A stretch of 64,000 nucleotides of DNA. Source: Salinisphaera japonica YTM-1. GTDB lineage: Bacteria > Pseudomonadota > Gammaproteobacteria > Nevskiales > Salinisphaeraceae. The notes under the pieces were generated by a model. It was not told where the DNA came from. It did no database searches and was given only the letters and a program-made list of their open reading frames with translations. A program made the translations under genes and the position numbers. Positions within the stretch are counted from its first letter, which is position 1, and every line of letters begins with the position of its first letter. This document shows, in pieces, positions 1-8,157 of the stretch. The stretch covers positions 1-64,000 of the forward strand of contig NZ_AYKG01000069.1 of NCBI RefSeq assembly GCF_003788585.1, in the 5' to 3' direction.

Positions 1-60
1 CTTGCCCGGCCAGATTTTGGGCACCAACGCGGCGCTCGTACGAAACGGCAACAGGCCCTA
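1..60. repeat. Dispersed TIR element, copy E (right end only)
   Basis: This is the right-hand end of the dispersed inverted-repeat element described at 4396-4666, cut by the window start. The last 20 bases before the terminal TA-containing end read as the reverse complement of the left terminus of copy A, apart from one C/T change. Its inner part (CAGATTTTGGGCACC) matches the inner arm of copy D at about 27460-27480, so E and D belong to one subfamily. The terminal CTA at 58-60 is the TAG stop codon of the ubiI-like gene on the minus strand. Confidence 0.8.
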
Positions 61-1260
61 GCGCAGCAGGCGCGCCTGACTGCCGGAAAGCCCCACGGCC
101 TGGCCCAGCATGAGCCGGCGCACCGGGGCCAGCGCCGTGGCGCCGGTGATCGCCCAGGCGCGTAGCTCACGGAGCATCGGGTTGGCGCTGCCATAGAGCC
201 GCTTCAACCCGTCGGTGGCGGCCAGCATGGCCATGTTGTCGGCCATGCGGGCCCGCTGATAACGCTTCAGATACGCCAGCGCGCCGGCATCCGCCTGGGC
301 GGCCCGGCCGGCCTCGAGCGCATGGACCAGCTCGGCCACGTCCAGCAGGCCCAGATTCACGCCCTGCCCGGCCATCGGGTGCAAAACGTGCGCGGCATCC
401 CCGATGAGGGCAACCCGCGGGTCGACGTAGCGCTCGGCGTGCATGAGCTTGAGCGGAAACGCGGCCCGTGTATCGATGGACACGATCTCGCCCAGCACAT
501 GCTCGCTGGCTGCCGACAGCCGGGCACAGAAAGCCGCATCATCGAGCGCGGCCAGCTCTGCGGCCAGCGCGTCATCGGCGTGCCAGGCCAGCGAGCAGCG
601 CCCGTCGGCCAGCGGCAGAAACGCCACCGGGCCGGTCTCGGTGAAACGCTGCCAGGCGATATGTCGATGATGGCGTTCCGGCGTGACCGCGCCGACCGTG
701 CAGCGCTGATGATAAGACCAGCCGGTGGTCTTGATGCCGGCCGCGTCGCGCACGGCGGAGTTCGCCCCCTCGGCACCCACGACGAGGCGGGCCGTCAGTT
801 CACTGTCGTCGTCGAGTGTCAGCCGTGCACAGTCGGGCTCGACTGTCAGATCCGCCAGCAGCGCCGGGCAGAAGACATCGACCTGATCGAGTGCCTGCCA
901 GGCCGTGGCCACCACGAGCCCGTTCTCGACGATATGGCCGAGCTCGGGCAGGCCCACGGCGGTGTTTTCCAGAAACAGCTCGGCGTGATGGCCGGCGTCC
1001 CACACTTTCATGCCGGTGAAGGCACAGATCCGCTCGGCGGCGATGGTCTGCCACAGCCCGAGATTATCCAGCAGCCGGCGCGGCCCCGGGGCGATCGCCG
1101 ACTGGCGCAGATCGAACTCGGCGCCGGCATCGAAAGCCGGCGGCGCCTTGGCCTCGACCAGCGCGACATCGAAACCGGCCTGGGACAGCGCGACCGCGGC
1201 CACGGCGCCGACCATGCCGCCGCCCACGATCGCCACGTCATATCGTGCGGCCTTGTTCAT
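58..1260 (-). CDS. ubiI: UbiI/VisC-type FAD-dependent ubiquinone-biosynthesis hydroxylase
   Basis: A 400-residue flavoprotein monooxygenase of the UbiH/UbiF/VisC/COQ6 family, which hydroxylates the aromatic ring during ubiquinone synthesis at the inner membrane. The N-terminal Rossmann motif GGGMVG is at residues 13-18, and the second FAD motif GDAAHVLHPMAGQG lies near residue 290. Full length matches the family. It overlaps the upstream ubiH by ATGA (1257-1260), so the two are translationally coupled. Assignment as UbiI rather than UbiF or UbiH rests on the ygfB-pepP-ubiH-ubiI order known from enterobacteria. The stop codon TAG is contributed by a dispersed repeat (copy E), so the original C-terminus may have been changed. 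Confidence 0.85.
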   Translation of the reverse strand: MNKAARYDVAIVGGGMVGAVAAVALSQAGFDVALVEAKAPPAFDAGAEFDLRQSAIAPGPRRLLDNLGLWQTIAAERICAFTGMKVWDAGHHAELFLENTAVGLPELGHIVENGLVVATAWQALDQVDVFCPALLADLTVEPDCARLTLDDDSELTARLVVGAEGANSAVRDAAGIKTTGWSYHQRCTVGAVTPERHHRHIAWQRFTETGPVAFLPLADGRCSLAWHADDALAAELAALDDAAFCARLSAASEHVLGEIVSIDTRAAFPLKLMHAERYVDPRVALIGDAAHVLHPMAGQGVNLGLLDVAELVHALEAGRAAQADAGALAYLKRYQRARMADNMAMLAATDGLKRLYGSANPMLRELRAWAITGATALAPVRRLMLGQAVGLSGSQARLLR

Positions 1261-2486
1261 CGCTTGATTCCTTTATCCACGCGCGGAAGATCATCCAGCA
1301 GCGCCAGCCCCATGCTGCGACGCGCCATGTCTGCGCGCAGGCCCGGCGCCAGCGACAGGCCGAACAGCCCGGCCCCGCGCGCATGGCCCAGGCCCGGCAG
1401 ATGATTAGAGAAGAGCCGGACAATGCCGTCGGTGAAGTTGGCCACGCGGTGCTGGTCGGGCCGGCGGGCCTCGGCCCACGCTGCCAGCATATCGGCGTCG
1501 CCCGGATCGAAGGCATCGCCTTTCAGGCCTTGATGCTCACGGATGATATCGGCCAGCCCCAACGCATCGCGGATCGACAGATTGAAGCCTTGGGCAGCCG
1601 CCGGATGCAGCGCGTGCCCGGCGTTGCCGATAAGTGCGGCCCGCGGCGCCACGGCCTGATCGGCCAGTACTCGGGCCAAGGGATAGGCCCCGCGCGGGCC
1701 GGCCAGCGTGAGCGCGCCAAGGCGGTGGCCAAACGCGGCGTTCAGCGCTTGGGTGAACGCTGTCTCGCTGGCGCTGCAAAGCTCGGTGGCCTCGTCCGTG
1801 GGCACCGCCCAGACCGCGGCGCAGGTATCGGGCGTACGTGGCAGCAATGCCAGCGGGCCGCCCGGCAGGAAACGCTCATAGGCACAGCCCTCGTGGGCAC
1901 GCTCGGGCGTGACCACGGTGATGATCGCGCTCTGGCCGTAATCATCGACCTGTGCGCCGATGCCAAGTGCGGCTCGCACCGCGGATTTCTGGCCGTCAGC
2001 GCCGATGACCAGGCGGGCATGCACGGCCCGGCCGTCATCAAGAGTAAGCACCGGGTGGCCCTGGCCGTTATAGTCCAACGACTCGAAGAGCGCCGGGGCG
2101 ATGATATCGACATGCGCCTGGGCTGCCAGCCGGTCACGCAGTGCCGCGATCATCGCCGTGTTGGGCACCACATAGCCCAGCGCCGGCAGATCGTATTCGT
2201 CTGCGGCAACCGTCACACGGCCGAAATAGCCGGCCTGGGAGACGTGCAAGCGCTCGATGGCGGCCGCGGAATCGGCCATCGCCCCCCACAGATCCAACGA
2301 CTCGAACATGGCCCGCGTGCCCCAGGCCAATGCGGTGGTGCGTGCCTTGAGGTTGTCATCGGCCGGCGCATCGAAGGCCACGGCCTCGATCAGGGCCACC
2401 GACAGACCAGTATCGGCCAGCGCACAGGCCAGGCTCGCCCCGGCCAGCCCGCCACCGACGACGGCGATATCGTATTCGCGACTCAC
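1257..2486 (-). CDS. ubiH: UbiH-type 2-octaprenyl-6-methoxyphenol hydroxylase
   Basis: A 409-residue FAD monooxygenase paralogous to its downstream neighbour. The dinucleotide motif GGGLAG is at residues 11-16. The C-terminal FAD motif reads GNAGHALHPAAAQGFNL, and the Asn-Ala replacing Asp-Ala is typical of UbiH rather than UbiI. The start is a GTG overlapping the pepP stop as GTGA (2483-2486). The product is expected to hydroxylate a ubiquinone intermediate in the membrane-associated Ubi complex. Paralog assignment is by synteny and this motif, not by experiment. Confidence 0.87.
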   Translation of the reverse strand: MSREYDIAVVGGGLAGASLACALADTGLSVALIEAVAFDAPADDNLKARTTALAWGTRAMFESLDLWGAMADSAAAIERLHVSQAGYFGRVTVAADEYDLPALGYVVPNTAMIAALRDRLAAQAHVDIIAPALFESLDYNGQGHPVLTLDDGRAVHARLVIGADGQKSAVRAALGIGAQVDDYGQSAIITVVTPERAHEGCAYERFLPGGPLALLPRTPDTCAAVWAVPTDEATELCSASETAFTQALNAAFGHRLGALTLAGPRGAYPLARVLADQAVAPRAALIGNAGHALHPAAAQGFNLSIRDALGLADIIREHQGLKGDAFDPGDADMLAAWAEARRPDQHRVANFTDGIVRLFSNHLPGLGHARGAGLFGLSLAPGLRADMARRSMGLALLDDLPRVDKGIKR

Positions 2487-3820
2487 GTGGGGCTTGCCTC
2501 GCTCATCAGGGTTTCGATGTCGTCAGGCTTTTTGACCACATCACCGGTGAGTACGTCCGGGCCGTCTCGGGTGATGAGCACATCGTCCTCGATGCGTATG
2601 CCCATGCCGCGATACGCCGCCGGTGCCTCGGCACAATCCGGGGCCACATACAGCCCCGGCTCGACCGTCAGCACCATGCCCGGCTCCAGCGCTCGCCATT
2701 CACCGGCCTGTTTGTAAGCGCCCACATCGTGCACGTCCATGCCCAGGAAATGGCTCGTGCCATGCATGAAAAAGACGCGATAAGCATCTGATTCGATGAC
2801 GCTTTCTCGGTCACCGCCAAGCAGGCCAAGCGCAATCAGACCGTCAACCAGCACCTCGCGTGCCGCCAGATGCGGGGCATTGGCCGGCGCGCCGGCCTGG
2901 CAGGCCGCGATGCCGGCCTCGTTGGCCGCCAGCACGATATCGTAGAGTGCACGCTGGGCGCTCGTAAACCGCCCGTTGGCGGGAAACGTGCGGGTGATAT
3001 CGCCGGCATAACCGGCGTTTTCGGCACCGGAATCGATGAGCACCAGATCACCGTGTTCGATCACGCTGGCGTTCTCGGTGTAGTGGAGAATACAGCCGTT
3101 CTCGCCGGCGCCGACGATCGTCGGGTAGGCCCAGTGCATGCCGGCCCAGCCATAGACGTGATGTAGGGTAGCCGCAAGCTGATATTCGGTCACACCCGGC
3201 TCGCAGGCATGCATGGCCGCCTCGTGGCCGGCCGCGGATACCTCGGCGGCACGCCGCATGAGCGCGATCTCGTCATCGCTCTTGACCAGACGCATCTCGT
3301 GTAGCGGCGTATTCAGCGATACCGTCGTCGCCGGCGGCGTGTGCCCGCGCCCTTGGCTCTCCAGGCCGGCCATGGCCTCGGCGATGCGCTGCTCGAAAGC
3401 CGGATGGATGCCGCGCGTGAGATACAGCGTGTCGCGTCCGGCCACCATCTCGGCAAGCGAGGCATCAAAGGCTTCAATGGGATAGGCCGCGTCCGCGCCG
3501 TAATTGTCGATCGCGCCGTCCGTACCGGCCCGCTTGCCGGTCCAGGTTTCGGCCGCAGGGTCACGCTCGCGCACAAACAGCGTGAACGCACCCTGGGGAT
3601 GGCCCGGGGCAATGACAGCGATCGCCTCGGGCTCGAGAAACCCGGTCAGATAACGAAAATCGCTGTTGGCACGATACGGATAATCGACGTCGTTATTGCG
3701 CTTGCGCTCGGGCGTGGCCGCGAGGATCGCCACCGCGTTCTCGCCGATCATCCGGGCCAGGCGCCGGCGATGCACGCCGGCCCGCTCGATCTCGGCCTGT
3801 CTGTTTTCGGTCTGGCTCAA
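2483..3820 (-). CDS. pepP: Xaa-Pro aminopeptidase PepP
   Basis: A cytoplasmic M24B metallopeptidase (about 445 residues) that removes N-terminal residues preceding proline. The dinuclear Mn ligands are visible in order: Asp in LIDSGAE, Asp in GYAGDITRT, His in HGTSHFLGMDVHD, and Glu in VEPGLY and GIRIEDD. The open frame extends further upstream, but the start is placed at TTG 3820. There a GGGAG lies about nine bases upstream, the TTG overlaps the ygfB stop (TTGA), and the length then matches PepP of E. coli. It is followed by ubiH with a 4-bp overlap, so ygfB-pepP-ubiH-ubiI is one operon. Confidence 0.9.
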   Translation of the reverse strand: MSQTENRQAEIERAGVHRRRLARMIGENAVAILAATPERKRNNDVDYPYRANSDFRYLTGFLEPEAIAVIAPGHPQGAFTLFVRERDPAAETWTGKRAGTDGAIDNYGADAAYPIEAFDASLAEMVAGRDTLYLTRGIHPAFEQRIAEAMAGLESQGRGHTPPATTVSLNTPLHEMRLVKSDDEIALMRRAAEVSAAGHEAAMHACEPGVTEYQLAATLHHVYGWAGMHWAYPTIVGAGENGCILHYTENASVIEHGDLVLIDSGAENAGYAGDITRTFPANGRFTSAQRALYDIVLAANEAGIAACQAGAPANAPHLAAREVLVDGLIALGLLGGDRESVIESDAYRVFFMHGTSHFLGMDVHDVGAYKQAGEWRALEPGMVLTVEPGLYVAPDCAEAPAAYRGMGIRIEDDVLITRDGPDVLTGDVVKKPDDIETLMSEASPT

Positions 3821-4362
3821 TGCAGTGTCTCCCGTGTCTGCGGGCCTTCGCGTTTGGGCTGGCATTCCAGAAAGATCATCTGAACCGCGACCCGCACATA
3901 TTCGACCAGCTCGGCATAGTCGCCTTCGGCCGAGTCGCCGTCTTCCTCGGCGGTGAGCTCGGCCTTGGACAGCTCGGTCAGATCGTTCAACACCTCGCGT
4001 ACCTCGGCCGACAGATGCGCCGGATTGAAGTCGCCGAAAAAACTCAGGCCATAGAGAAACCCACCGCACCAGCGCGCAAGCGCGGCCACGCGGGTATCCA
4101 GGTCGACCGTGTCGTCATCCGGCAGCAGCGGGCGAAACGATAGATCCGGGTCGAACAGGCCCTCCAGCGTCATCTCGCGCAGGGCATCCAGCGCCTGGCC
4201 GAGTTGCTCGCCGGCCACGTCGTCCACCGCGGCCGCGGGTGACACCTCGTTGTTGATACACAGCATACCGGTCAGCGTGCCGTGGGTTTCACCGGGGGTC
4301 TGGACCGAGCCGGCCTGGGTCAGCCCGGTCTGCAGGACAGAAAAGATATCGGTTTGGCTCAT
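3817..4362 (-). CDS. ygfB: UPF0149 (YgfB/YecA) family protein
   Basis: A 181-residue acidic helical protein starting MSQTDIFSVLQTGL. It fits the UPF0149 family by length, by the WCGGFLYGL motif near residue 92 and by its place directly upstream of pepP. Its biochemical function is not established from sequence. The frame stays open upstream into a dispersed repeat, so I chose ATG 4362, which gives the family length and lies 34 bp outside the repeat. It is the first gene of the ygfB-pepP-ubiH-ubiI operon. Confidence 0.85.
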   Translation of the reverse strand: MSQTDIFSVLQTGLTQAGSVQTPGETHGTLTGMLCINNEVSPAAAVDDVAGEQLGQALDALREMTLEGLFDPDLSFRPLLPDDDTVDLDTRVAALARWCGGFLYGLSFFGDFNPAHLSAEVREVLNDLTELSKAELTAEEDGDSAEGDYAELVEYVRVAVQMIFLECQPKREGPQTRETLH

Positions 4363-4395
4363 GAGACGACTGGGATTGTAATCACGGGGGCATGG

Positions 4396-4666
4396 TAGGG
4401 CCTGTTGCCGTTTCATACGAGTCCGCGCCAAGCGCTGTTTTACGGCAAGACGGGGCGTAGCCCGCGCCGCGCAGTCGTTCTGCGCCAGTGGGCTAGAACG
4501 CTGTATTGCCGTAAAACAGTGCTTGTCCCGAAGGGTTGGGCCGCAAATCGCGTCCTGCGGCGTTGCGAGTCTTGATCGTGGCACACCACGACGCGGCGAC
4601 TCGCGCCTTGCAGGACACGATTTGCGGTCTCCAACGCGGACTCGTATGAAACGGCAACAGGCCCTA
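4396..4666. repeat. Dispersed TIR element, copy A (271 bp)
   Basis: A non-coding palindromic element with perfect 32-bp terminal inverted repeats at 4396-4427 and 4635-4666, starting TAGGGCCTGTTGCCGTTTCA. Inside are further nested inverted repeats: 4435-4448 with 4506-4519 (CTGTTTTACGGCAA), an arm beginning CCGCAAATCG with its complement near 4610-4626, and GCGAGTC with GACTCGC. TA flanks both ends, compatible with a TA target duplication as in IS630-type MITEs, though no transposase is present. It lies between the ygfB and CPBP genes. Confidence 0.9.
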
Positions 4667-4701
4667 CGCCAGCATCCGGCGTGTGGCGATGGGCCCGGTT
4701 T

Positions 4702-5145
4702 TCATCCCGGGCACAGCAGCGTCAGCCAGGCCAGATTATAGACTGCGTGTACGCCCATCACGGGGCCCAGCCGGCCGGTGCGCTCATAGAGCCAGCCCAG
4801 CACGAGCGAGGGCAGAAACACCAGCCCGATAACTGCGCTGTCTTGCAGCACGACATGGCCGGCAGCGAACACCACGCTGGCCAGGGCATTGGCCGCGCTG
4901 ATCGGCCCGAGGCGTGCACGCCGCAGCGCTTGATTCCGGGCCAGCAGGCTTTGCAGCCCGCCACGGAAGACGATCTCTTCGATGACCGGCGCGGCCACCA
5001 CACCCATGGTCAGGATCGATCGCGCCGGCCAGTGGGGGTGCCAGCTGGCCCAGCCGGTCACGATCGCCACCAGCGGGCCAAGCGGCGTGAGTCCAAGGGC
5101 CACCCACAGGGGCCAGCCTGTCGTCCGGCGCGGGTCAGGCCGCAA
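4702..5145 (-). CDS. CPBP intramembrane protease, MrtJ-like (JDVT-CTERM sorting)
   Basis: A 147-residue hydrophobic protein with the CPBP (CAAX protease and bacteriocin-processing) glutamic protease motifs: EEIVFRGG, the FAAGH His motif and a later VHAVYN. It sits immediately downstream of, and co-oriented with, a secreted protein whose C-terminus resembles a JDVT-CTERM sorting signal. Small CPBP proteins next to such a target are the proposed dedicated sorting protease (MrtJ). The likely role is cleaving or anchoring the neighbour at the membrane. The start is a TTG at 5145 abutting the neighbour's stop, with a weak ribosome site, so the N-terminus is uncertain. Confidence 0.72.
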   Translation of the reverse strand: MRPDPRRTTGWPLWVALGLTPLGPLVAIVTGWASWHPHWPARSILTMGVVAAPVIEEIVFRGGLQSLLARNQALRRARLGPISAANALASVVFAAGHVVLQDSAVIGLVFLPSLVLGWLYERTGRLGPVMGVHAVYNLAWLTLLCPG

Positions 5146-6423
5146 CTAAACCCTGCCCTGCCCGTTACGCCGCACCATGAGCACTCCGGCAGCCAATACG
5201 CACAGCACGAGCCAAACCGGATCAAACGCCTGGCCCGGCGCCATGGTGCAACCGCCACTCGAGCCGCCGTCGTCGTCATCGTCGCTCTCCGTGGCCGGGC
5301 GCTCGGCAGCGCGCGGCGCCGGCGTGGCCGGCTCGGCAAACGCGCGGACGTACTGGCCGCGGGCCGTACCGACGATCGTGGCGGTCTGGGTATCCGGACA
5401 GTGCACGCCGTCGGCCAGCTGCCAGCCGATATCGCGCAGCGCACAGCTGGCAAGCCCCAGGCCGTTCAGGACACTGGTCTCGACCGACTCGAAGGGCTCC
5501 ATGATCTGGTCGGGCTCGACCGCCGGCGACCAGTGTGAAATAGAGCTGGCGGGCCGAACGACTTCGGGCGCGAAGAGCCGGATCCGGCCTTCTTGTCGGC
5601 CGGCCGTCAGAAAGTTGGTTGTCGCCGCGTTGGTTATCGCCGAGGACCAGACCACGAACGGCGCATGGTTCAACGCGTTCGCACGTCGGGCCACGGTTAG
5701 TTGTGGGAACCGCGGCTGGCCGGTCATCGAGAGATCCTGAGGGTATAGATCAAACACGCTTGGAAAACGCTGGCCGGGGCGAAACACGGGGTAGGCGCCC
5801 TGTCGTCTATCACCGGTGTCGGTCAACGAGACAATCGCCTGAAAGCCCATGCCGTGGATCAGTTCGTGCACGGCGGTATGCACGAAGTCGATCTGGTTGT
5901 TGCCGGGCGTGCCATTCAGCCCGTAGTACCAGGTGGCGCCGCGCAGGCAGTCACTGGCGCCAGCATCGAGCTTGCCGTTCATGAACAGGCGGGCATCGGC
6001 GCCTTGCGCCAGGCGCTGGCCGGCAAGCGCGTTGGCCAGCGCCAGCGGATAGAGCACATCACGCTGCGGCGCACCCGGGAAATTCGCGGTGTAGTTCGTC
6101 GCCCCGCCCAGGCCGAGCGTGGCGGCGTTGCGCCTGCAGGACAGCTCGGGATTATCGCTATCCACCCGTGCATCGATACGAATCGGCACCGGGCTCACCA
6201 GTCGCGAGGTCACGATACGCACGGCGTAACGCAACGCGATCCGGCGCTGCTCGCCCAGCGTGGTGCCGGTATTGCCATCGATAGGGGCCACACGGCGCGT
6301 ATCCGACAGACCCGCAGTACTGCCGGCATCGAGATTGCGTATCGTGAAATCCGCCGCCGACGCGTTTTGTACCATTGCCACCAGCAAGAGCGCGGTCGCG
6401 ATACGTCGTATCGTTGCGATCAT
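5146..6423 (-). CDS. Secreted zinc-metalloprotease-like protein with JDVT-CTERM-like tail
   Basis: A 425-residue exported protein. The start at 6423 gives a clean Sec signal peptide (MIATIRRIATALLLVAMVQN, cleavage after ASA). A zinc-protease motif HELIHGMGF lies mid-protein, compatible with a metzincin-like active site. The C-terminus has an acidic linker (ESDDDDDGGSSGG), then CTMAPGQAFDP, a short hydrophobic helix and a basic tail (RRNGQGR). This is the Cys plus FDP plus helix plus Arg pattern of JDVT-CTERM sorting domains. The adjacent CPBP gene is the probable processing partner. Substrate unknown; the protease call rests on the HExxHxxGF pattern only. Confidence 0.7.
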   Translation of the reverse strand: MIATIRRIATALLLVAMVQNASAADFTIRNLDAGSTAGLSDTRRVAPIDGNTGTTLGEQRRIALRYAVRIVTSRLVSPVPIRIDARVDSDNPELSCRRNAATLGLGGATNYTANFPGAPQRDVLYPLALANALAGQRLAQGADARLFMNGKLDAGASDCLRGATWYYGLNGTPGNNQIDFVHTAVHELIHGMGFQAIVSLTDTGDRRQGAYPVFRPGQRFPSVFDLYPQDLSMTGQPRFPQLTVARRANALNHAPFVVWSSAITNAATTNFLTAGRQEGRIRLFAPEVVRPASSISHWSPAVEPDQIMEPFESVETSVLNGLGLASCALRDIGWQLADGVHCPDTQTATIVGTARGQYVRAFAEPATPAPRAAERPATESDDDDDGGSSGGCTMAPGQAFDPVWLVLCVLAAGVLMVRRNGQGRV

Positions 6424-6455
6424 TGGCCTGTCCCTGTTTGTGATCAGGCGGTCGA

Positions 6456-6830
6456 TCAATGCTCGGTGCATGCGCCCGGGCCGCGCTCTGCCGCGACCAG
6501 ACGCCCGTCGTCGCAGCGTCTTACACTCAGATGCGGCGATGCGCTTGGTGCCACGCGCAGCATGTGAACGCCATCTGGGGTCGTCCATGGCTGATAGCGG
6601 TCGGCTTCGGTACGCCGAGCCGTCTCGCCGGTCGCGTTGCCAGCCGTCTGTTCGCCGCCCGGCGAGGCCTGGGATGTCGCTTGGGACGTGGCCGCGGCAG
6701 GCCCTGCACCGTTAGGCCAGGCCTGCTGCTGTGACTCGCTATCGGGCGAGGCGGCACACGCCGCGAGTGAAACCAGTACGCCGGCCAGAACCAGCCCTGC
6801 GGTGGATGCTCCGTGTCGCGCCATCGTCAT
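6456..6830 (-). CDS. Small hypothetical lipoprotein
   Basis: About 124 residues starting at ATG 6830 (an in-frame ATG at 6824 is also possible). A lipoprotein signal is visible, with a basic start, a hydrophobic core (AGLVLAGVLVSLA) and the lipobox LAAC. A low-complexity Ala/Gln/Ser/Thr linker follows, then a small C-terminal region with two cysteines (RRCDDGR, PGACTEH). I recognise no family. It lies 32 bp upstream of the metalloprotease-like gene on the same strand and may be co-transcribed with it. Confidence 0.6.
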   Translation of the reverse strand: MTMARHGASTAGLVLAGVLVSLAACAASPDSESQQQAWPNGAGPAAATSQATSQASPGGEQTAGNATGETARRTEADRYQPWTTPDGVHMLRVAPSASPHLSVRRCDDGRLVAAERGPGACTEH

Positions 6831-6948
6831 CGCCCCTGTGACCGTTCGGAAATTTTCATCAAGACCGTTGTTTGTAGCACTTCCGGGTGACGACTTGAAC
6901 ACGGCGCTTTGCGTATGATCAGGGCCATGGTCATAGCCGTATCCGCCC

Positions 6949-8100
6949 ATGTCTGATATCGCCTGGCGCCCGCTACTCGAAGAACTTGTTGCCACACGCA
7001 CGATCAGCAGTGACGATCCCGCGCTGGATTGCGGCAATCGCCCTGCCGTCGAGGCCCTGGCCGCGCGGCTCGAGCGTGTGGGTTTTGATTGTCGAATTCA
7101 GGCGTTACCAGATCGTGACGACAAGGCCAACCTGATCGCCACCAAGGGCGGCGGCGCGCCCGGTGACGGCCTGGCCCTGGCCGGGCATATCGATACCGTG
7201 CCCTTCGACGCCGAGGGCTGGGACAGTGATCCGTTCGTGCTCACCGAGCGCAACGACCGGCTCTACGGCCTGGGCAGCACCGATATGAAAGGCTTTCTGG
7301 CGCTGGCCGCCGAGGCGGCCAGCCGGGTGGATGCCAAGCAACTCGCCCGCCCGTTGACCCTGATCGTCTCCGCCGACGAGGAATGCGGCATGGACGGGGC
7401 GCGGGCGCTGGCCGATATGGCCGCACCGGCGCGCTTTTGTGTGATCGGCGAGCCAACGTCCCTGGTGCCGATCCGCCGCCACAAGGGTATTTTCATGGAG
7501 CGCATCGAAACCCGCGGGGCCTCGGGCCATTCGAGCAACCCGGCCCACGGCGCCAACGCCATCGAGGCCATGCACCGGGCGACGTCAGCGGTGCGCGCCC
7601 TGCGCGACGAGCTTATTGAGCGACAGCGTGTGGCCGGTTTTCCGGTGCCGCACGCCACGCTCAACCTCGGCGCGATCCGCGGCGGCGATGCGGCCAATCG
7701 CATCCCGGCCCGGTGTCGTCTGGATATCGACCTGCGGTTTCTGCCGGACATGACGATCGACGGGCTGCGCGCGGAGCTGCACGAGCGTGTGCGCGCGGCG
7801 TTGTCCGATAGCGATTGCACGGTGGCCTTCACCCCGCTGTTCGACGGCACGCCGGCCTTCGAGACGGCCGGCGACGCCGAGATCGTTGCCGCCTGCGAAC
7901 AACTGACCGGGCACAGCGCGCAGAGCGTGGATTTCGGCACCGAGGGCGCCTATTACAACGCCATGGGCATGCAGACGGTGGTCATGGGCCCGGGCGATAT
8001 CGCACTGGCCCATCAGCCCAACGAATATCTGGCACTCGATCAGATCGGGCCGGCCCAGCGGATACTCGCCGGGCTGATCCGGCGTTTCTGTATGAATTGA
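6949..8100 (+). CDS. argE: Acetylornithine deacetylase ArgE
   Basis: A 383-residue M20 zinc amidohydrolase that releases ornithine from N-acetylornithine. Visible motifs are AGHIDTVPFD (first metal ligand His and Asp), GSTDMKGF (bridging Asp), SADEECGMDGA (catalytic Glu pair), GEPT and a late His in IALAHQPNEY. Length and motif spacing fit ArgE rather than DapE. It is followed after 57 bp by argA in the same direction, as in several other gammaproteobacteria, so the pair covers acetylation and deacetylation in arginine synthesis. Confidence 0.9.
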   Translation: MSDIAWRPLLEELVATRTISSDDPALDCGNRPAVEALAARLERVGFDCRIQALPDRDDKANLIATKGGGAPGDGLALAGHIDTVPFDAEGWDSDPFVLTERNDRLYGLGSTDMKGFLALAAEAASRVDAKQLARPLTLIVSADEECGMDGARALADMAAPARFCVIGEPTSLVPIRRHKGIFMERIETRGASGHSSNPAHGANAIEAMHRATSAVRALRDELIERQRVAGFPVPHATLNLGAIRGGDAANRIPARCRLDIDLRFLPDMTIDGLRAELHERVRAALSDSDCTVAFTPLFDGTPAFETAGDAEIVAACEQLTGHSAQSVDFGTEGAYYNAMGMQTVVMGPGDIALAHQPNEYLALDQIGPAQRILAGLIRRFCMN

Positions 8101-8157
8101 CCCGGCTTCGTGCGCTTGACCATCGCCCCGGGCGAGCGCATTTGATCTAATACGCGG

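Noticed and set aside
1245-2717. A 490-codon plus-strand frame antisense to ubiH
   Set aside because: GC-rich codon bias leaves long antisense frames open; the minus strand holds clear FAD motifs and coupled stops and starts.
4363-4701. 6S RNA or zapA near ygfB, as found in enterobacteria
   Set aside because: The region is filled by dispersed repeat copy A and no 6S-like structure or zapA frame is present.
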